64,000 nucleotides of DNA from assembly GCA_013339895.1 (NCBI GenBank), contig JABACO010000002.1, positions 7,410,924 through 7,474,923 of the forward strand, given 5' to 3'. Both the position numbers and the translations under genes were made by a program. Below, piece after piece: positions 58,403 through 64,000 of this stretch (position 1 is its first letter; each line of letters opens with the position of its first letter). This stretch comes from Ephydatia muelleri. Its lineage: Eukaryota > Porifera > Demospongiae > Spongillida > Spongillidae. A model generated the notes under the pieces. The model was given only the letters and a program-made list of their open reading frames with translations. It ran no database searches and was not told where the DNA came from.

Positions 58403-58467
58403 TAATGAACACTTCGAATCTTCTGTGATGTGTGTGAGTGGTGATTGTATATCCAGTGTGTTATTAT

Positions 58468-58705
58468 AATTGGGACAGTTTCCACGAAAATTGCCCCACC
58501 GTTAAAATGCATCGCGTTTGAATCGCTATAACTTCCCAACGGATAACGCTATCGACTTCCTATTTTCAACACTTCATAGTGAAATGGTGTAGTATGAAGT
58601 GATGAAAATAGGAAGTCGATAGCGTTATCCGTTGGGAAGTTATAGCGATTCAAACGCGATGCATTTTTATAACATTTTAACCGTGGGGCGGAAACTGTCC
58701 CAATT
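58468..58705. mobile_element. 238-bp foldback element, complete
   Basis: Near-perfect inverted arms with ends AATTGGGACAGTTTCC and GGAAACTGTCCCAATT, centre near 58580. Internal words CGTTTGAATCGCTATAACTT and CTATCGACTTCCTATTTTCA match the 57748 copy and resemble the outer ends of the 804-bp foldback at 34832. Confidence 0.93.
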
Positions 58706-58709
58706 ATTG

Positions 58710-60175
58710 TTTACATGTTGTGTGTACATGTATGTGAGTGTGTGTGATATTAGCATGATCAATTTAAAGCTGTGTTTGTTTCATGTGTATTTATCAGTAC
58801 TGTACTAGCATGGGGCATGCTTTTGAAAGCAATGGTTTCAGTGCTCAATTTATGCACAACAAGTTTTTGTGTAGTATGTGCAGTATATTTTCAGTCACAT
58901 AGCTCTGTAGTGTGTAATCATTATCACCATGAGTCAGAATGCAATCCACTCTTCTCCCAGCTGCCATCCTTCCTCCTTCTCTCTTCTCTCTCCTCTCCCT
59001 CTAAAGGCTGCTATGGTAATCAGAGAACACATGAATGCATGTACAGATGCTATATCATACAGGTACATGTACAGTGGTACATGCATACTAACACACACTG
59101 AGTATGTACATGTACATGTATAGAAAGATTTTGGTACACATACAATACAGTGCGTACACTGTACACACACAGTGAAATAACATTTGAGAACACATCCCAC
59201 ACACCTGTACTAACTTAGAAGTAATCCTCTTACTCTTTTCCTAGCCCTCTTCCCTATGTGCATCCCTTTCTCCACATCCTTCCCTTCACTTACCCCTGGG
59301 TGGAGTGGTAGAAAATAGAATTTTTGGAATTCTTGGCACTCAAGTTGGCTACCGGTGTGTTTCAGGTGTACCTACTAGGAATACCCTTCACCATAGTGAC
59401 TGATAACCGTGCACTAGAATGGCTGGAGGGACAACACCAGACTAGCTAGATGGACCTGTCACTAGAGCCATATCAGTTTAGGGTGACCTATCGACTAATG
59501 GAATTGTCTTGACAAACTTCTTAGTTTGTCGCAGAATAGAGGAGTGTGAAGGATTGCATGGGAGCTACTCTACCGTCACTATACAACCACTAGCTATACA
59601 TGTCTATCCAACATATATATTATGTAACCCACGAGCATGGCGACCTACGACAAAAGAACAGACAGAATGATCCTACCGGACCTCTTTGTGTGTTAAACAG
59701 CTAACTGTTTTATGAGAGAGTGAACCTGGGTGGGGCCGGGGGTATTGCCTGGGACTTGTTATATACATCCGTCGCCTTGGAAGTACATATCCCCCCCCAT
59801 CCTGGTAGAATCCAGGGAAGGGAGTGCGGAGGAAAAGAGAGTTATTAGTATTACATGTATGTGTATGCGCACTGTAGCAGGGTAATCTAATCCGTAGGAC
59901 GTTTTCTCCCTTCTAATGCTACAATTTAGTGCCTTTGGTGTACATATTATGTATGTGACCCATAGGAGATTTTGAATGTGACATGTAACTGGTAGCATTT
60001 TAAGTCACCTCATGGGCAGCACACTCTAAGCTGTAGTGGTGCATATTGTACATGTATCTTTAGTCAAGAGCATTTCAATTAAATAAATCCTTGAGTGGTT
60101 TTTACATTTATGTCATGCCAAGAGTAAACACATCACTTTCATAAAACGATTTTTTAGGGTACCACTTCAATGGTA
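58710..60175. other. Intergenic with one Ty3-type fossil scrap
   Basis: At about 59310-59560 the plus strand has RNase H-like text (VYLLGIPFTIVTDNRALEWL) of a Ty3-type element; it is broken and old. No host gene recognised elsewhere in the stretch. Confidence 0.55.
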
Positions 60176-60554
60176 ACAAGTAAATAAAAACATTCTCTAA
60201 CGAGAAAGTTGTTGGTATATAGGATTGACCAATGGTGGTGTAAAAAGCACAGAAACAAGAGACAGAAATTTGACTGGAAAATTGAAATAGGCCTATATTT
60301 AGCCCATTACTCAGGCATGTACTGTTATAACGTTAGTGTGCTAAATATAGGCCTATTTCAATTTTCCAGTCAAATTTCTGTCACTCTTGTTTTTGTGCTT
60401 TTTACACCACCATTGATCAATCCTATATACCAACAACTTTCTCGTTAGAGAATGTTTTTATTTACTTGTTTCATAAGTTTTTACCTCTGTCGTAGTAGTG
60501 CGTCTTTATATGTGGTCACAAATTCAATTTTCGAAGGGAGGGAGGTTACAAAAT

Positions 60555-61382
60555 TTAATAATTGAAATTATAAGTTTTTAATGTACTGTACGGTTCCCCT
60601 GCCTTGTCCTCTTCCTCTATCTCTGATCTCGGCAGCCTGGTTCCGGCCATGGGAGCCATGCGGGTGGTGGTGGCAGTGGCCAGGGTGGCAGCAGGCAAAG
60701 TGGTGGTGGGGGCACTGGTGCCAATACTGGTGCCGATGGTGGGGCTGGTGAGTGCTGCTGCTGCTGCTGGTGGCAGTGGGGGCAGCTCTGCTGCAGCTGC
60801 TGATGGTGGTAATGGGGGCAGTGCTGCAGCTGCTGCTGCTGCTGGTGGCGGTGGGGGCAGCTCTGCTGCTGCTGCTGGTGGTGGCAGTGGGGGCAGCTCT
60901 GCTGCTGCTGCTGCTGCTGGTGGGGGTGGGGGCAGTGCTGCTGCTACTGCTAGTGGTGGACGGTAGGGGGGCAGCACTGCATCTAGCAGCCGTGGGGGCA
61001 GAGAGCCAGCAGTATGATACCCATGCCTAACTAAAATATCATTTTCTTCTAATTTCAATGCATTAACTTCCCGGATAGTTTTTAGCAATGACCCTGCTTT
61101 TGCTCTTCGTACACTCAGGGCTTTAGAAACCAATGCATCTGCACATATCTTACTTACTGCTGCACGGGCAGATCTTGTAACAACCTTTTGAGCTAGCAAT
61201 GGATGAGACTTACAAAAGGCATCATTTACTTCACTTAGAAGCTCACTATCCCTAAGAATAGCTTTTTCAAGACCACCATTATACTCCATTAGTGCATGAG
61301 ATTTGGGTTCATACAAGGAGTAGCTATATGGGAGTAGGATATGGTTGCAGTAATTTTCAGTGCTCAACCCTAGCAAATGCAA
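60555..61382 (-). CDS. Element gene, conserved exon and Pro/Ala tail (copy C)
   Basis: A 275-codon open frame on the minus strand. Residues about 25-115 (SYSLYEPKSHALMEYNGGLE; LSEVNDAFCKSHPLLAQKVV; SKALSVRRAKAGSLLKTIRE; HGYHTAGS) match copy A closely. Residues about 120-235 are LPPPPPAAAAAAELPPLPP-type low complexity, followed by a Thr-rich stretch. In copy A the exon continues instead with EPYFFINSYTYTKRLEAIPV, so in C the GC-rich tract joins the exon directly, perhaps by an internal deletion of the intervening exon end and intron. Confidence 0.5.
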   Translation of the reverse strand: MHLLGLSTENYCNHILLPYSYSLYEPKSHALMEYNGGLEKAILRDSELLSEVNDAFCKSHPLLAQKVVTRSARAAVSKICADALVSKALSVRRAKAGSLLKTIREVNALKLEENDILVRHGYHTAGSLPPRLLDAVLPPYRPPLAVAAALPPPPPAAAAAAELPPLPPPAAAAELPPPPPAAAAAAALPPLPPSAAAAELPPLPPAAAAALTSPTIGTSIGTSAPTTTLPAATLATATTTRMAPMAGTRLPRSEIEEEDKAGEPYSTLKTYNFNY

Positions 61383-61589
61383 TTAAATTCATACACAGCT
61401 GCCCCAATATTCAATACAAAGGACAGTACACAACAGTTGGGTCACCATGCATGTTTTACATGTGAAGTGAATGGTTTTGTGCAGATCCCTTACATGCGTG
61501 CTGTACACATGTTGCATGCACATCTTCCTATAGCTTTTTAATGCTAGTGCAATACAACATGCCATGACATAGTTCGGTGACCCCTGCGA

Positions 61590-62048
61590 TACCGCTTCCT
61601 CTCGGCAGCACGTTTAGCCAATCGGACAGCGGGGTCATTCCAATACCGATTCCTTTCAGATGCCTTAATGGCAGCTGAATTGTCCTCGTATTTCTGCCTT
61701 TTAGCAGCGCGGTTCTCCTCGACGTCCTCTTGATATCGCTGCCTTTTGCAGCGCGGTTCTCCTTGAGGTCCTCTTGATATCGCTGCCTTTGAGCAGCACG
61801 GTTCTTCTCGACGTCCTCTTGATATCGCTGCCTTTTAGCAGCGCAGTTCTCCTTGAGGTCTTCTTGATATATCGCTGCCTTTGAGCAGCACGGTTCTCCT
61901 CGAGGTCCTCTTGATATCGCTGCCTTTTAGCAGATTGCTTAGATTCAATATCTGCGTTGTAGCTGTCGCGTACAGAGGCCTTCTTCTTTTCAGGATCGGC
62001 CTTGTAGCGCGCTCGGGCTTTTAACTTCGCTAAACAATAATAAACCAA
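61590..62048 (-). pseudogene. Element gene, 15-residue-repeat exon (copy C, frameshifted)
   Basis: Minus strand reads KARARYKADPEKKKASVRDS, YNADIESKQSAKRQRY, QEDLEENRAAQRQRY and further QED.EENRAAKRQRY units, then shifts frame at least twice inside the repeats. It ends in text matching copy A (KRAAERKRYRRG-like sequence near 61590-61620). The start Met seen in copy B is not preserved. Confidence 0.6.
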
Positions 62049-62559
62049 ATTAATATAACTTCTTCATACCAATTCCTATATAAAACTTGCAACCGCATGA
62101 GGGCTTCTCGCTTTCTAGGTGTCTATTTGACCTTAAGCCCTGCACGGGATGTCTGGGTAGAATGGGCACACTGATATCGATTGTACTGAGGAGTTCAGGC
62201 ACCGTGCAGGTGAATTCCGAAGCGATTGGTGCTATTGCCGTTCTTCAAAACCTTTCGTAGCTCGATCGTATTATACCATAGATTATTATTCGTATATAAT
62301 CTATGGTTATACCTTCCTAAGGAAGAAGAAGACGATGACGACCAGGAATTATTTTAGGACTGGGTACGAGAAATAGGAATTCGTTTGTTTCTCTAAAAGT
62401 ACACTGTTTTATGACACGGAACAAACGTAGAACTGTAGATCTTTTTTTTTTTTTATTCCAATGGAAATGCTCTAATTGAATTTTAAATAAATTAAATTCT
62501 TCCAGTATACATATGCTGCTATGCATGAGCAATCTATAAAATAGAGTAGAGAGGTGCTC

Positions 62560-63000
62560 CATCATCCATCCCAAGTCCACTCCTCCACTTCACTCGTGAG
62601 CCCCTTAGACACAAACTGGTTGCCCTTATGATAGCAAAGGCCAGTCGGGCTCTAACATATCCACATGTTTGAGAATAGGGCTTTTCTCATTTGTGAGCCA
62701 GGTTGGCTGCCATTCTCTTTAGGAAATGTTCGGCCTCTCTGTGTAGCAAACCATCCCCTGACAGCACTATTGGTGTAAAGTTACCCCTCCGCTCAAGACT
62801 CCAGGATGGCTTCAGGTGAACGAGTGCGATGAGAAGGAGCATCAGTGTCAACAACTTTGACATCAAATAGTGCCTCCACCTGAGGTTGCCATACCCCACG
62901 TATCCCCAAGTCCAGTCTTAGCCCACCATCTGCATTCTTAACATCAGCCTCTCTGACAACTGGTTCTTTGATGACATGTGTCCATACCTGTGATGCCGCA
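62560..63000 (-). mobile_element. Retroelement-linked coding fossil
   Basis: Minus-strand text LRLDLGIRGVWQPQVEALFD with VKVVDTDAPSHRTRSPEAIL, and later KGNQFVSKGLTSEVEEW, resembles the region that follows the reverse transcriptase in a common family of animal and cnidarian retroelements. The fragment is short and broken; the exact family cannot be settled here. Confidence 0.5.
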
Positions 63001-63375
63001 GGTTCAGATTAGTTCAACCAATAACTCAATGAGCAGTTGGTATGTTATCCATTATTAATATAATACGTGAGCAGCTATATTGCACTGTAGAGTATTAGAG
63101 GAAGGAGGATGAGGGGTGTGTGTGTTGCGCAGATTCTAATCTCTATACTGGTGATCATCATTCGTGTATACCAAAAGCCAGTAGAACAGTTGCATATTCA
63201 AGTATATAGAGGAACATATCTGTATCTCATTATCTTCACAAACTAAATTTAGTAGGGATGCATGTCCCTGATTGTCCATGTTCATGTTTATCTCTGATTA
63301 TGCAGGAACAGTTTTGCTCTTTCAACACACCTATGATACTGTACATCTGGAGGGATACTTCACTAGACTCATCAG

Positions 63376-63378
<3 letters not shown>

Positions 63379-63446
<68 letters not shown>
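63379..63446. repeat. (TG)n microsatellite
   Basis: About 68 bp of TG with one TTTG interruption. Confidence 0.97.
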
Positions 63447-63648
63447 CTTGTGACACCATTGATGAATTCAAAACATATTAAGCCCACAAAGTTATTGTGA
63501 CCACACATATCTCAGTCACTCTGACTTGGGACAGAAGAAAAGTGATTATAGCTTGGCAAGGACCTGCATGTAACCATCAATGTAAACTGGCAGAAAGTGA
63601 ATAAATTTATTTCAGGTACATGTACACAGCACTAGACAAATGTACCCC

Positions 63649-63684
<36 letters not shown>
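63649..63684. repeat. Poly-C run
   Basis: About 34 consecutive C. The rest of 63450-64000 shows no gene or repeat that I recognise. Confidence 0.95.
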
Positions 63685-63685
<1 letters not shown>

Positions 63686-64000
63686 CCCTGGGATTAAGGG
63701 CATTTCAATTCATGTGTGGTTGGGAAATTTAAAAACTCCCTGATTACTGTGTTGACATAGTTTATGAACCATTGGTCCATTGTCTGGTCTTCATTTTTAT
63801 GCAGACGTGGCTGAAATGTACATGTGGCTGCAGCTGACAGCATTTTCAGTGGTTCACCTTCACCTGATTAAAAAATTATTCCATTCCAATAATATGAGCA
63901 CCCTATTATACAAAGACTTAATTTTTTAATATTGCACTTTTGTGTGGAAGCTCTACCTTCAAATGGCAAACCAAAAGTACAAATCATTAAGACAAACCAT

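Larger units (their letters stand above)
60176..62443 (-). mobile_element. Composite foldback element, copy C (~2.3 kb)
   Basis: Foldback 60176-60469, GC-rich Pro/Ala tract about 60650-60970, conserved exon about 61310-61010, and 15-residue-repeat exon about 62040-61590. Flank past the gene (AGCGATTGGTGCTATTGCCG; CCTTCCTAAGGAAGAAGAAG) is shared with copy B up to GTAGATCT at about 62443. A 29-bp palindrome (CATAGATTATTATTCG and inverse, near 62275) is present only in C. Confidence 0.75.

Overview
This looks like nuclear DNA of a non-bilaterian animal, most likely a demosponge. The reasons are one complete 16-exon receptor of the sponge receptor-tyrosine-kinase type with very short GT-AG introns (one is about 51 bp), a CYP46-like P450 fragment, and many decayed transposases (pogo, hAT, DDE_Tnp_4), Ty3-type LTR fossils, foldback MITEs, minisatellites and (TG)n tracts. 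Nothing looks bacterial. The species call is inference; no marker gene fixes it.

Layout. 0-2.0 kb: a 163-bp satellite array. 2.6-5.1 kb: a pogo remnant, an unrecognised decayed gene and an integrase-core fossil. 7.6-12.5 kb (minus strand): the one complete host gene, a signal peptide-Ig-FN3-TM-kinase receptor of about 840 aa whose kinase domain lacks the catalytic HRD Asp and the DFG Asp (predicted pseudokinase). 15.7-17.9, 51.0-54.0 and 60.2-62.4 kb: three same-orientation copies of an unfamiliar composite repeat. Each has a 295-bp foldback at its left end, then a GC-rich Pro/Ala- or Gly/Ala-coding tract, then a minus-strand gene; the gene's 15-residue-repeat exon is seen in the second and third copies. 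18-23.5 kb: SWIM-domain remnant, a tRNA-derived repeat and a rearranged hAT element. 24.0-28.3 kb: a young Ty3-type LTR element with identical LTRs, set into a second copy of the tRNA-derived repeat. 28.9-31.2 kb: two decayed transposases. 31.8-39 kb: MITEs, an 804-bp foldback, coding-like minisatellites and a TIR element filled with a minisatellite.

39.2-41.4 kb: hAT remnant, then three exons of a CYP46-like P450 that run into a minisatellite. 41.7-43 kb: a Ty3-type fossil followed by an 18S/28S rRNA chimera. 43.3-48.3 kb: a duplicated locus with a degenerate 5' copy and an apparently intact 3' copy of a gene joining a coiled coil, a basic NLS-like segment and a PD-(D/E)XK-nuclease-like domain of the kind seen in Crinkler-type effectors. 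54-64 kb: mostly repeats (third tRNA-derived repeat, several foldbacks, a 170-bp (TG)n tract, retroelement fossils).

The genes do not form an operon-like system. The receptor, the P450 fragment and the coiled-coil/nuclease gene are separate host-type genes in a sea of repeats. The best candidates for something undescribed are the composite foldback/15-residue-repeat element, the pseudokinase receptor and the coiled-coil/nuclease gene.
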